Shown: positions 23,705 to 35,285 of the stretch, in pieces
How the letters are laid out: each line of letters opens with the position of its first letter
How positions within the stretch are numbered: position 1 is the first letter of the stretch
Translations under genes and position numbers: made by a program
Source: Prosopocoilus inquinatus
Lineage: Eukaryota > Arthropoda > Insecta > Coleoptera > Lucanidae
Assembly: GCA_036172665.1 (NCBI GenBank)
Contig: CM069873.1
Span: 49,446,001 to 49,510,000, forward strand
Length of the DNA stretch: 64,000 bases
Direction of reading: 5' to 3'
Notes under the pieces: generated by a model
Seen by the model: only the letters and a program-made list of their open reading frames with translations
Told to the model about the DNA's origin: nothing
Database searches by the model: none

Positions 23705-25792
23705 TACAGAAGTCAAAGATGGGAAAGAATTTCTGAAGAAAAGACGTGACGTGGATGGAACATCCAGAAAGTTCGGTTGCGGAGAAGTGAAATGTTTTAA
23801 CTGTAATAAGGAGGGGCATACATACTTCACTTAAGTGTCCTGTATCTAGACGTCCCAAGGGTGCTTGTTATGAGTGTGGGTCAATGGATCATCAGAAAAG
23901 GACTTACCCTCGTACTGCTTCCAAGGTGGATACGGAGAAGAATACACTGTTGGTTAGTGGGGTGCACCCGGCCTACATGATGCCTGCCTGTTTAGAAAAA
24001 GATAAGTTTAAATTTACACAAATTTTTACAAAATGGATTCTTGATTCAGGAAGTCCAATTTTTCTGATTTATTATGGATCTGTCAAGGACTATGTAAATT
24101 TTGAACCTATTACTGATCTAAATAACTATGTAGGCATAAACGGAACAAAACTAGAAATAATAGGTGCGATAAATGTCAAAGCTACTGTTGCGGATTTTGT
24201 TATTGATTGAACATTACATGTAGTACCAAGTAATGCGTTACCCTATAAATGTTTGTTAGGCAGAAACTTCATTTCTGATCCGCATATTAGTTTTAGTTTT
24301 CTAAGAGGTGAAGTGGTCATCAAACAAAATGCATATGAAGAGCTATCTGAACTGCAAAAGTCTATCCAGGACATCCTATCCATTGATGTCGAACACTGCA
24401 ATAGCGGAGAGCTGCACGAGAATGACACTTTAAGTCTCCAGGAGAAACGTGAAGTACTAGAAACCTACCTGGAAGATTGTGTCAATCCAACCAGGCCACT
24501 AGAACCAGAAGTAAAGTATGAAGTGGATATTAGACTGGTTCCAGGACATACACCATTCTTCTACAGACCGTACAGATTTTCATGCAGCGAAAAACAGGAG
24601 GTAAGTTATATCTTCCAGTGCGGTTAAGTCGTTTTTAAAAATTATTTTATTATTCACTTGGTGATATAACAAATTATTAATTATTTAATTACAATTTTAT
24701 TTATTTATTTATTTCACACGATTACGTCCAACAATTCGTACAGCACTAATACAAGACTATTCGAAGACTACTAAGACTACTCTAAGACTGCTCTCTGACT
24801 AAAACGTGAACAATGGTATTTATAGCGAAATACAAATTATTGTTAAAGACAGATTTCCTCTACCATTAATAGATGACCACATTGACCAGTTAAAGGATAA
24901 GATGTATTACACAAAGTTAGATTTGGTTGATGCATTCTACCATGTCAAACTTTGAGACGAATCAAGAAAATACACATCGTTTGTCACACCTCAAGGTCAG
25001 TTCGAGTACACTAGGATGCCTTTTGGATACTGTAACAGTCCAGCCATATTCTCCAGATTTATTTATGAAATATTTAGAGAACTCATCAACAAGTGCCAGA
25101 TATTAATCTACATGGATTGCCCCCGACATAGTTCAGGAGAACTTGCATATTCTCAGGCTTGTTGTTAAAACGATGGTAAATAACTTGTTACAACTAAAAG
25201 TAGACAAATGTAGTTTTATGCAAACCGAAATTGAATACCTAGAATATAAGATAAGTAAACAAGGCATTCGTCTTAGGTCCAGTTTTACAAATGGGGCTTA
25301 ACTTTGAGCTGAGGCTTAAATCCTTAGCAACGATTATTTCAACAATTGTTGTGAAGGATTTAAGCTTCGGTTCAAAGTTAAACCGTTATTGTAAAACTGG
25401 GCCTTAGTCCTGAAAACGTAAAGGCAGTTGCACATTTTCTTATTCCTCAAACTTCTAAACAAGTTCATCAGTTTATTGGACTCGCAAGTTATTTTAGGAG
25501 ATTTGTAGAGAAGTTTTCAATATTAGCAAAATCCTTGTATGACTTGATCAAGAAAAATGCGCAATTTAGATTTGGTGAAGCAGGACTAGACGCATTTGAA
25601 AGTATCAAATCATTGCTAGTGTCCCAACAAATTTTAGCATTTATTTGCCGTCTCTTGAAACTGAATTACACTGTGATGCCAGTAATTTGGGTTTTGGGGC
25701 GATCTTACTTCAGAAATAAACCGATGGAAAATTCCACCCTGTGATGTTTTTAGTGAACGTACTACTGAATATGAGTCGCGATACCACAGTTA
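23705..25792 (+). pseudogene. Gypsy gag end, protease, RT and RNase H start
   Basis: Zinc-knuckle remnants (CPVSRRPKGACYECGSMDHQ), an aspartic protease (KWILDSGSPIFLI) and LLGRNFI are followed by reverse transcriptase. The RT region reads YYTKLDLVDAFYHVKL, TPQGQFEYTRMPFGYCNSPA and ILIYMD, but the second catalytic aspartate and adjacent codons are lost at about 25,114. RNase H begins in a broken frame near 25,450-25,740. About 230 bp of unrelated sequence (24,601-24,832) replaces the palm N-terminus, and a MITE lies at 25,275-25,403. Confidence 0.75.
25275..25403. mobile_element. 129-bp Harbinger-type MITE
   Basis: It starts GGTCCAGTTTTACAA and ends TTGTAAAACTGGGCC, flanked by TTA on both sides (25,272-25,274 and 25,404-25,406). 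The two arms (for example TTAAATCCTTAGC and GAAGGATTTAAG) can form one hairpin. TTA duplication fits PIF/Harbinger. It interrupts the gypsy RT. Confidence 0.85.
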
Positions 25793-25981
25793 AGGCCGTT
25801 TTACATTATACTTTTTTCGTCTGGAAACTTTAACAAGTGCAATATAGAATCAAGTATCTAGATTCAAGGTTATTTGGAAATTATTTAGATTTAAATTGGG
25901 CGCCGGTGGCGCATTGCATAAAACACAAAACTGCCAACATATAAAATTTGTAAAGCAAAAAGAGAGGTTAGAGTCCGAAAA

Positions 25982-26330
25982 ATGAATTCTAGAGGAAAAC
26001 AAGAAAAGTTATTAAAGCTTTCAAAAATTTTGAAAGTACATGAACTACACAAAGAAAACCGGAAGCCTAGAGTATGTTGTTCATTTGTGAGTAACGAACT
26101 TCTGGAAGAAGACCAAAGATCATACAAAAACTGGCTCCGAATGGGCGCTGAGACGTTCGAGAAATTACATACTTTGATTGAAAAACGTATAGCTAAACAA
26201 GACCCACAATTCCGTCAATGTATACCTTCTAAATTTCGTCTAATGGTTACTCTGAGGTACATTGCTACAGGAGAATCATTCAAAAGTCTTTCTTATAGCA
26301 CGAGAATTGCCACTTGTACTATATCTTGCT
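25982..26330 (+). pseudogene. Harbinger transposase N-terminal fragment
   Basis: From ATG 25,982 it reads MNSRGKQEKLLKLSK, YKNWLRMGAETFEKLHTLI and RLMVTLRYIATGESFKSLSY, a standard Harbinger transposase N-terminal region with its helix-turn-helix. Similarity ends near 26,330 at the edge of an unrelated insertion. The open frame continues by chance to 26,446. The DDE part is absent. Confidence 0.75.
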
Positions 26331-27890
26331 TTGTTCTAGTTGCTACGACCTTCGCAACAATCGACTATCCCTCGCGTGTTGTTTGTCGCGATCGGGACGG
26401 TCGAACCTACCTGTGTGTGGTCGGAGGGTATTCTCTCGCAAAGTAGTGCCCAGCTCAGGGAGACGGTCGTGGGTAACAAAGTTACGAAGTTACGCGGCGA
26501 GATAGCCGTAGCGATACACTCCGACAGGGGAGAAGGGGCGCCACCTAGTGTAGATTTGCGAGGAAGTGAGCTAAATCTAAATCCGTACGGGTATAAGAGA
26601 AATATATCTATTTGCCACAATAGATTGAACAAATAAAATGTGATTTGCCTAACGGTAGGCTGATACAATGGTACGGATGGTACCCGGTTATGCGTTACGC
26701 AATGGATCCAAGCGTTCGCCTTACATGTACATAATAACATCAAAAATGAGTACATACCAAAAAAAGGTTACGCAAACACAGCAAAATAACAAAAAAAGAA
26801 AACCCGGAACGGGGGGGGGGCAATTAGCCTGAAAATTAAAAAAATAAAAGTAGGCCGGAAGGGCTGAATTTCAAAAATATGACAAACAAAAAAAAAACAA
26901 TAAAATAGACGCGTAGTCCGTAAAGGAAGATTAACAGAAAAATAATATATATATAAAAAATAGGTAAATTGACAGAGCCAAAAGCGATAACCAAAATGGG
27001 GGGAAGCGGGCGCGACGTACAGTGCAATGGAACACGCACTTAAAGAGATCCGAATGCGGGGTAGAGGTAAAAATACAGACTTATCGTGTTCCCCAAACGG
27101 GTAGGCGGTCCAATCGCTTCCGTAGCAGCGCAGCAGGCTCGAAGGAGAAGGGTGACCTCTCAACTGGCGGAATTTAGCACGCCTCGGTCCCGATGTACCA
27201 CGTCTAAAAGACGGGGATTCTGAGGGCCGGTGAATTTCGAGTCGAGCAACGACGATGCTGGCCTTAGATTGCACCGTGGTTTGACCACCGTCAAAAAAAG
27301 AGAGAGGGGGGGAACTTGCTATAATAGAAAAACAAGAGAAAAATCACACAAAGTACAACACAAAAGGAGAAACTAATCATACCCACGCCTCTCGAAGTGA
27401 CTTAAAGCTTCCAAAATCCTCAAACGGAGAGCACGTTGCGAGCGTTGATAAAATGGCGGTGAAGGAGATCACACGAGGTCGGGAAAATCAATCCGCATCC
27501 AAACGAAGGTTAACTTTTCAACCACCAAAACTGAGGAGGCAGAATCCTAACACGGGTAGCCGATTCTTCAAGCCAAAATGGAATCTTAAATTCCCAAAAT
27601 TTCGGCAAAGCCAAACCTCAGGCTCCGACGACAACCTTCATTTTATCGCAATCAGTTAACGACTGACCAGAACGCGGAAAACGGAGACGAGCTGAACGCG
27701 CGTCCGACATGAAATTAGCAGCAAGAGGAGGGAGAAACAACTTAATGAAGAATACCGAAAGTTGGTGGAACGAAGAGAAACGCCCGAGGAAATGCGCAAA
27801 AATGGAAAACAACCCGTGAATGTCACGCAGCGAAATGACCAAGCAAGGTACGTGCGACAATTAGATAGAAAGCGAGTACACGGACTTTGC
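26331..27890 (+). mobile_element. LTR-retroelement remnant (tentative)
   Basis: This GC-richer insert has LTR-like features: GTATAAGAGAAATATA near 26,590, an AATAAAATG polyadenylation-like site at 26,632, and then a gag-like basic, glutamate-rich stretch (RREKQLNEEYRKLVERRETP) near 27,720-27,780. A G9 run lies near 26,811. I find no matching second LTR and no pol. It interrupts the Harbinger transposase. It could be another type of insert. Confidence 0.35.
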
Positions 27891-27934
27891 AGGAAAATTC
27901 ATAATCCGATTATCGAAAAACTGCTGCAGGAAAG

Positions 27935-28717
27935 TCATTGTTTGATGAGCTGTGTGGGTAGTAGCATTGTCTTGCTGAAAAACCCTTCTGTAAGTTCATC
28001 ATCATTTAGTTGATTAATGAAAGGTTCTAATAACTCATTTCGGTATCTTTCAGCAGTTACTGAGTCGTTAAAAAATATTGGTCCGATGATACGCCTTCTT
28101 GACACTGCTAGCCAAACACCAATTTTTAATGGATGTAATGGAGTTTCCACAAATTCATGGGGGTTTTCTGCCGACCATATTATCATATTCTGTTTATTTA
28201 AATACCCTGAGAGATGAAACCAGGCCTCATCGGAAAAGAAACACTTGTCAAGAATGTTGTCGTTGTTTAAGTTATCAAGAAACCACTGATTCTGTTCTGT
28301 GAAAATCTACTGGCCTGAGTTCGTGGACTGCTTGAATCTTATGTGAATAAAGCTTTAAGTCTTTTTTAAGAATAGTGTGACATGTTCCCACTGATAGCTG
28401 AACTTCTTGTGAAATTTCGCAATAGATTTCTTGGGAGAGTGTTCATTCGATCCCGAACATCTTCAATGCAGGCTGCAGTCAGTCCTTTTCTTAGCTGCTC
28501 CGCTCCCTGTTTTGCGACCAAGTGATCCTGTTTTACGAAATTTAAGAACACAAGCATGGATATGTTTAACTAGCTGTTCATAAGTAATAGCAAAATTAGG
28601 AAACTGCTGTCGAAACTTCTGTACACACTGATTAATTGAATAAACTAACTACTCATTTTCTATTCTACCGGTTTGAAAATAACTTTCAACAATAAATATT
28701 TTCTGCTGTAATTCTAA
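27935..28717 (-). pseudogene. Mariner-like transposase fragment (DUF4817 type)
   Basis: The minus strand starts near 28,717 with MLELQQKIFIVESYF (a DUF4817-type helix-turn-helix). It continues through the first catalytic aspartate in FFSDEAWFHLSGY (about 28,230) and PLKIGVWLAVSRRRIIGPI. The second aspartate is in FQQDNATTHTAHQ, one frame off, near 27,965. The sequence ends before the third catalytic residue. Several stops and frameshifts occur. It is inserted in the second Harbinger. Confidence 0.75.
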
Positions 28718-29650
28718 CATTTTGAATTAATTGAAAATACAAAGTGTCAATTTGACATTTGTTTAATTAAATAATTGAGTAGCTATCAGTGCTGCAAATC
28801 TTAGGAGAAGAAAACAGTGAAATCATAGCCCACTTTAATGAGAAATTCAATTGAAGGCACGGTATAAATACGTTACTTAAAACAAACATTGATTTGACTG
28901 GATTTTTTTACCTTATATAAATTCGGTTGCAGTTCATACTGCATCACCAACGCTATAGTAACTTCAGGCTCACATTTCGTAGCCATTTTTAATAACCAAA
29001 TATTTATTTTAAAAGAAAACGCACATATAGCTCTAACTTATACAGCGAGGTTATGTTTGGAATCGTGTGCTTATTGCTTTTGTTACAAAGCGTTAAACGC
29101 ATAGACAAGGAAGGAAATAGACTGCTGACTCTTGCATATAAAAGTGGTGTCGCGTTTTTACGCCATCAGTATTTGCCTGACATAAATACATTAATAATAA
29201 TGCAGAACCCTGTTAAAAGAAAAGGCCGGGAAATTTAAATAAATCCCCACACACCCATAAAAAATTTTATTTATAAGTACATGTGAATTATTCGGTGAAA
29301 GAACAATAAGTGACTACTTTGTATTTACGTAATCACTTACTATCCTTCCACTGAATAATTCACGTGTACTATTGTATATGAAGTTTGATCAAATCAATGA
29401 AATAAAAGAGAAATATAAATTACGATACAATTTTATATGATACGATTTATTAACATGTAGCTAAATACAAAAAGTAATAATAAGAAATTGAAAAATGGTA
29501 CAAAAACTATTTATTTAACAAAAATAGTCTTAAGAGTAACAATTCAAAACATATTAAGATTAATCTCAATCTAAACTTGGTTCAAAAACTAAATTGACTG
29601 GGAAATATTGTTCTAATGTGTGAATTTCTCGCCTCGAATACGACAAACAA
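28718..29650. other. Non-coding interior of second Harbinger
   Basis: No recognisable coding sequence; the open frame at 29,053-29,238 has no family resemblance. Inverted AAGTGATTACGT-like segments near 29,299-29,345 form a small palindrome. Confidence 0.35.
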
Positions 29651-29659
29651 AGTGATCCT

Positions 29660-29925
29660 GTTAGAGGTTTTGTAGATTTTAGTGGACCTCATCTAGGACC
29701 TAGTAATTACTGATCATGCATTAACATTTATTGTGAAGGGAAGAAACTGTATGTTCTCTTTTGTCAAGGAACTATGTCAACTAATGAATTATTATTATTC
29801 AACTGTTGACTGATTGTGGTTTACATGTGGTAGCCATAATTTCAGATGAAGGTTCAGCCAATCAAGCTGCTGTTATTAGATTAATTTCCGAAAACAACCT
29901 TTATTTCGCATAACAAAATTTTTTT
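29660..29925 (+). pseudogene. P-element/THAP-type transposase scrap (tentative)
   Basis: Short blocks across frames resemble the catalytic core of P-element transposases: RGFVDF, FCQGTMSTNELLLF, then LHVVAIISDEGSANQAAV. Stops and frameshifts are frequent. It is a different copy from the one at 4.2-6.2 kb. Confidence 0.35.
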
Positions 29926-31420
29926 ATCACTATCTTCAGCAGATGCAATTGCGAAACTAATTCCTGTTGAAGAATTTATTCCCCGAGAAGTTGATGAGAA
30001 CACTTCAACAAATGCTTCATAGATTATTATTTTGTCTCCTTCTAAAATAGCATCGCACCATATTTCAGAGAAATAACTAAATCAACTAAATTCTGCTGTG
30101 TACTGTCACTTACATATTCAATAACTAAGCTGTCAGCTCCAAACAATTACCATGTCATGAAGATAAACTTTCTGGTGTGGTTCTTGGGTTAGTGACAAAT
30201 GCTCAAGAGATGATTGTGTAGGCGAGGCCTTTCTGGGTAAAGGAGCCGAGTGATATTAAATGAGGGATTAAATTTTTAATACAAAAATTAAAAGAAAATT
30301 TCTATTAATGATTATTACGCTGCCACCACCGATGCATTCATTAATGGCTCACGGGGAATCGGGCCCAAAATAAAGAATATAATAATATTAATTAAAGAAA
30401 TTGAAATTTTTACCCTCACGTAATTAATGGCGCTCTTTTTCCCTTGGCATTAAATTCGGAAGCGTTAGTTCTTGACTCTAGAACTGTACGAGTTTTATAT
30501 GCAATCTTAATAAAATAAAAAAAAAGAAATGATTAACTGATTATGACGCCAATATGAAATAAAAGTAAAAAAATAAATAAAAAAAAAGGAGTACGCTACA
30601 TAATATGATACTCGAAGGAAAATAATTCATGCTAGAAATTTAGTCTGTTTACAATTGCACTGTGCAATGCATCTATAATAATTGACTTAAATATTTACAT
30701 TTCTAATAAAGCAAGTACACGGACCTCCTTGTTTCTCAGGTGTAACAGGTTATTGTTGATGTGGTGACTGCCAGAAACAATTTTCCAGTGTTGGGGGCTC
30801 CTTCAATCCTACATAAAATGTCCACATTTAATTTCCTTGCTTTGTATACGTAAACTATTATTCTATTCTTACCTGGTAAATATAATACAGGAAATGCATA
30901 TTTCTAACTCATTTTCTTTCGACGCAATGATAATTAATTATACTAAAGCAAGTATTTTATAACATATATAATTAATAGATTATTGTTACCAGTTAAAAAA
31001 TAATGTACATGTGTGAAATATTTAATCAAGCATACACAATCCACTAATTCAACAAATGCCCAAACATAAAATTAGCAGTTTCTTTATCACTCAGAATTCG
31101 TCAGTATAATTTTGAAAGATGAATGAAAGCAAAACCAAAGATGACAAAAAAATCACTATGGTGAAAAGACGGACATGATTGGTTGATATGGTATTCACAT
31201 GATATTTTCTACCAATTCTACCAACCTCAGGTGTACAATCCCGAGTCTTGGGTCTGCCAACATCAAAAATTCTCGAGTTTGGCTGCCATCTGTATTTGCC
31301 TGACTGAAGTAAAATTCAATACCACCTTGTCTTATAAAAGATCTACCCCCCTGGTTAAACGTTGGGATAACTGCAAAGTGCTCTGTTGCGCATGTCTAGC
31401 TTTAAAATTTTGACGAAAAA
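29926..31420. other. Non-coding interior of second Harbinger
   Basis: AT-rich; I recognise nothing. It ends in the subterminal region of the Harbinger. Confidence 0.35.
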
Positions 31421-31572
31421 TAGGTTAGGACGTAGTTTACAAACAAGTTTCTAGACGTTTTTAGTATGTGAATTTGGATGTTTTTTTCCTGATTTACATT
31501 TTACAAGTTACTTCCAGTATTAAACTTGTCAAAGTTTCTAGACGAAAAAAGTATAATGTAAAACAGCCTTTA

Positions 31573-32397
31573 CGAGCTTGAATTTTTGGCAATCATTTAC
31601 TCTCTGAAAAGATACGAAATTTGTTTGAAAGGGATCAATTTTAAAATCATCACCGACTGCAATAGTGTGAAGCTAACGATGAATAAGAAAGATCCCAGGA
31701 TTATAAGATGCCATTACCAAAATTACCATTACTAAATAGAACATCGTTCTAACAATCGTATGGAACAAGTAGATGCTTTGAGCAGAGTTGGGAGTGTTCT
31801 AGTCCTAGCATCGAATACATTTGAACAGAATTTAGCGTTGACACAAAGCACTGACCCAGAAATTAAAGAGATTAAACACATGTTAGATGATAATGAGCAC
31901 GCATTGTATGAAACACGGAATGGATTGATTTACAGAAAACATCATGAACGACAGCTGTTTTATGTTCCGACCACAATGGAGAGGAGTGTTATGCAAATGT
32001 ACTATGATGAGGTGGGACATGTTGGAGCTGATAAGACTGCAGAGTTAATCCTTAGAACATACTGGTTCCCGAAGTTAAAGGAAAAAGTCAAAAAGCACAT
32101 TTCCAATTGTATGAAATGCATTACATATTCTGATTCTTGTGCCAGCAAGGAAGCAGTTCTACACTCGATTCCGAAGGGGGATGGAACCTCCCCCTTCGGA
32201 ATCGAGTGTAGAACTGCGAGGTTCCATTCAACATAATACATCTGGACCATCTGGGGCCCTTCGAGAAGACTGAGAAAGGTTACAAACCTCTGTTAGTTAT
32301 TGTAAATGCTTTTACTAAATTTGTAAAATTATTTGCTTGCAAATCAACTGACACGAATGAAGTTATAAATGTGGAGTTACATAAAGTTTTTCGTTAT
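31573..32397 (+). pseudogene. Gypsy RNase H end and integrase N-terminus
   Basis: RNase H resumes immediately after the right TTA (ELEFLAIIYSLKRYEICLKG, KIITDCNSVK). The integrase zinc-binding domain follows (VGHVGADKTAELILRTYWFP ... ISNCMKCITYS). The first integrase aspartate region is LDHLGPFEKTEKGYKPLLVI, one frame off after a local inverted duplication at 32,156-32,214. The block stops at an insertion near 32,398. Confidence 0.75.
32156..32214. repeat. Perfect short inverted duplication
   Basis: Bases 32,182-32,214 are the exact reverse complement of 32,156-32,181 joined to the bases GGTTCCA that now stand at 32,220-32,226, with five filler bases (32,215-32,219) between. This is the footprint of a replication template switch inside the integrase coding sequence. 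Confidence 0.8.
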
Positions 32398-33585
32398 TGA
32401 AGTCTATTTTCTTATGTTTACATTGGGTGTTGGGATTATTCAATAAAAAAATAAGTGTTCAGTACATTCGTTGCGTAATTAGAGTGACACTACCCCTGTC
32501 TTAAAATGGTACACCGCTCAAGTAAATTTAGTCCAAACTCGTTAAAACCAGTCAGTTATGTAAGTGGCAAGAAAAAGGAAATAAAAATAAGGGATCGTAA
32601 GTCAGTGTAATGTTAGCATCGGTGATGTGAGTTTGTGAAGTGCACCGGTCGAGAAATTAGAATCCAGGTTAGTGTGGGGTTAATATCGCTGAATGAACAG
32701 CTGGTAACAATTTATCAATCAGATGGTTAAAAAGTCGGTGCAGTCGTTGGCTGCTACCAGTTAATTGTTTGCTAATCCATGTTATGCGGGCGGGTCGTTG
32801 CGTGGCATTCCTGAAACCTACTGGGTGCGTTTTACCCCAGTAGACTGTAAGGAGGGAACCTCGTGCGTTTTCCCTTGGTTCCATTGCACTACCTACAGCG
32901 GGCTAAAGGTTATCCTAGCCAGGGAATGCCAGATTGTTTTACAAATTTGTGATTAGATTCCTGAAACCTACTGGGTGCGTTTTCCCCCAGTAGACTGTGA
33001 GGAGGGAACCTTGTGCGTTTTCCCTTGGTTCCCATTGCACTACCTACAGCGGGCTAAATGTTATCCTAGCCGGGGAATGCTAATGTTTGTGCGTTGCCCG
33101 GGCTCCCATGACATTTGTTAGCGTCGGCATTGTGATGCCGAGGACTGAACGTAAACTAGTTGATTCATGGTTACCACCATGGAAGCCTGACTTTAAGTAC
33201 TGCTGAAAGTTGATTGACTTACATTGATTACCGAAATGGCGTTTTCTGTGTAAAGCGAAGGTTAGCCTAGGGTAGTACACTTATACAAAGAACAGTGTTC
33301 ATTAGCGATATTAGGTGCAGTTGAAGTTGTTGTATAATGATTGAACCGGCACGTTCTGCTATTGACGGCCAGTACATTACATAATGATTAAAGTAATCGG
33401 TCTATGAAATTGTGATTTCGGAAGAATACTTCAGTGATTCATTTACATAATTCAGCTAGTTAGTCGTATAACATTGCTATTCTGTGACAAATAAACAAAA
33501 GAAATAAATATTGATTCAAATTTAGCGTTTGATTTGAACCGTAGTCTTACCTAAAGTCGTTGCAAACGTATTCTAACAATTACAG
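32398..33585 (+). mobile_element. LTR-like insertion with 150-bp tandem repeat
   Basis: About 1.2 kb separates two integrase segments that otherwise join (...TTTTTCGTTAT | CGTATTCTAAC...). It begins TGAAGTC, has AATAAA signals near 33,490-33,508, and may be a solo LTR. Inside, a unit starting ATTCCTGAAACCTACTGGG at 32,807 repeats at 32,957 (period 150 bp). The junctions do not give a perfect duplication. Confidence 0.5.
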
Positions 33586-34230
33586 CAAACCACTGCGAAT
33601 AATAACAGATCGAGGTACTGCATTTACCTCTGGCGAGTTCAAGCAGTTTATACTTGATGCTAACATACAGCATGTCCTTGTGGCTACTGGCACACAGGGC
33701 CACCGGGCAATGTGAACGAATGAATAGAATAATCACCCCAATGATAGCAAAACTGTGTGACGAAATGGTCAAATGGAATGAAGCCTTGAATAGGGTAGAA
33801 TTCGCAATCAATAACACTATTTCCAAGTCAACAGGTGAGACCCCAAGCCGACTGTCTTTTTGGATTTGATCAAAGAGGAAATATACCTGATTATCTGAGG
33901 TCCTATTTAGAGACAAAAGATACTACACAACCACCAAGCCTCACCACGATTAGAGAGAAAGCTTCACAGAATATTCAGAAATCATAAAGGTACAACGAGG
34001 ATTATTTTAACAAAAGGCATAGACCACGTAAGCAATACAATGAACGAGATTTAGTAGTTATAGTAAACACTGATGCTGCACCTGGATATAACAAGAAACT
34101 GATCCCTAAATATAAAGGATCATACGTAGTGAAAAAAGTGCTACCGAATGATAGGTTCGTGTTGCAAGACGTTAATGGATTCCAGCTAACGCAAATTCCT
34201 TTGATGGTGTATTCGAAGTTTCCAAAATGA
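33586..34230 (+). pseudogene. Gypsy integrase C-terminal part
   Basis: The second catalytic aspartate is in RIITDRGTAFTSGEFKQF. After frameshifts the glutamate helix is CERMNRIITPMIAKLCDEM, then NRVEFAINNTISKSTGETPS. The C-terminal beta-barrel region contains KLIPKYKGSYVVKKVL. The stop is followed by the LTR region. Confidence 0.72.
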
Positions 34231-34372
34231 AGCCGTGGACGATTTAAGCTAGTGTAGTTAAATGTTGTATTAATTAGTTAAGTAGGTAGACTAAGTACGT
34301 TTAGATTAAGGATGAGATTAACATAATGTAAGCGAGAATTTCGATGGTCGGGGACAACCAGTTGTCAGGTTG

Positions 34373-34581
34373 GACGAGCTGTAGGATATTTTACTTGGTT
34401 AGTAGTTAGTAAGTTAAGTTGGCAACAATGTCAAGAAAAAAACTAAGTTGGTAACATAGAGATGTAAAAAAAGATGGACGGCAGATGTGCGCCATGAAAT
34501 GTGTTGTATTGTGCAAGAAATAAAAATCCATTATCATCAGAGTTTGTGTATGTTATTGAAGGAAACGCCCGACCTTACACA
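34373..34581 (+). repeat. Gypsy 3' LTR (probable)
   Basis: A stretch beginning TGTCAGGTTGGACGAGC and ending CTTACACA follows GGTCGGGGACAACCAGT and lies about 140 bp after integrase. It has an AATAAA signal near 34,522. The 5' copy is not in the window, so the limits come from TG..CA ends only. Confidence 0.5.
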
Positions 34582-34663
34582 TCCATAAAAAACAGTAAAA
34601 TATCATTTCATCGAAAAGTCATATAGGACATCTCTAGCATTAGACCATAATTTTATTTTAGTT

Positions 34664-34872
34664 TTAGTGTCTCATCAAATGAAAATGTATTAAAAATATG
34701 GAAAAAATGTGTCGGAGAAGAACTAGTAATAAAGAAATTTTCCTACGTTTGTAGTGCACATTTGAAAGCTGATGCTTCAAAACTATGAATAACAAAAAGG
34801 TTTTGACGTCAGGATCTGTGCCTACGTTAAGTTTAAGAAAAGTTTCCACAGAATTTTTTTGTGCATGACTTA
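34664..34872 (+). pseudogene. THAP-type zinc finger fragment
   Basis: The plus strand reads NVLKIWKKCVGEELVIKKFS then YVCSAHLKADAS, matching the second half of a THAP domain (tryptophan, cysteine, C-x2-H). After a stop, VLTSGSVPTLSLRK resembles the segment that ends THAP domains. The first zinc ligands are missing. It could be the N-terminal relic of a P-element-like transposase. Confidence 0.45.
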
Positions 34873-35144
34873 ACATTAAGTAATTTTATTGCTTACTATT
34901 AGTAATTTGCTTAAATATAATATATATTATTTTGCATTTTAATGAAAAGAGTAAAAGTTCTTTTTAGCTTCATTTCAGAATAAGGATTTTATTTATGAGC
35001 AGGTATGAAGGTATGTGAACTCCTACGGTACTTAATATAACAGCTAATAAATATAATTTTGTAGCTCTCTGCAATTAGTAACACTTCGAAAAGATTTGTT
35101 TTGAAAAAACGAAGGAGATTAAAGTTTGACGAGGTAAGTGTGCT

Positions 35145-35169
35145 TGTTTGACGAGGTAAGTGTGCTTGA
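35145..35169 (+). repeat. 20-bp tandem duplication
   Basis: GACGAGGTAAGTGTGCTTG occurs twice back to back (35,128-35,167), each copy containing a splice-donor-like GGTAAGT. Confidence 0.6.
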
Positions 35170-35285
35170 TGTTTAATTTGCTTAAATAATCTGGTGAATA
35201 TTTGTTAGATGTTATTTAAGGATTATACAATTCATAATCATATCCTCCAAAAGTCATTAGCCATTTTTCATCGCAGGTAAGTAGT

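Larger units (their letters stand above)
25793..31569. mobile_element. Second PIF/Harbinger element
   Basis: The left end is AGGCCGTTTTACATTATAC and the right end GTATAATGTAAAACAGCCT. Both then share TTTTTTCGTCTGGAAACTTT-like inner sequence in inverted form. TTA flanks both ends (25,790-25,792 and 31,570-31,572). Gypsy coding sequence stops at the left TTA and continues after the right one. The interior has the start of a transposase, then unrelated insertions. Confidence 0.82.
23705..34581 (+). mobile_element. Degenerate Ty3/gypsy element with insertions
   Basis: Gag, protease, reverse transcriptase, RNase H and integrase appear in order from about 23.7 to 34.2 kb, ending with a probable 3' LTR. 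The 5' LTR and the start of gag are missing. Insertions interrupt it at 24.6, 25.3, 25.8 and 32.4 kb. All reading frames are broken. It directly abuts the truncated LINE on its left. Confidence 0.8.

Noticed and set aside
26336..27274. Several ORFs on both strands in the 26-27-kb insert
   Set aside because: They overlap LTR-like non-coding sequence and have no family resemblance.
33531..33540. GATTTGAACC, which resembles a reversed tRNA B box
   Set aside because: No A box or cloverleaf around it; it lies in an LTR-like insert.
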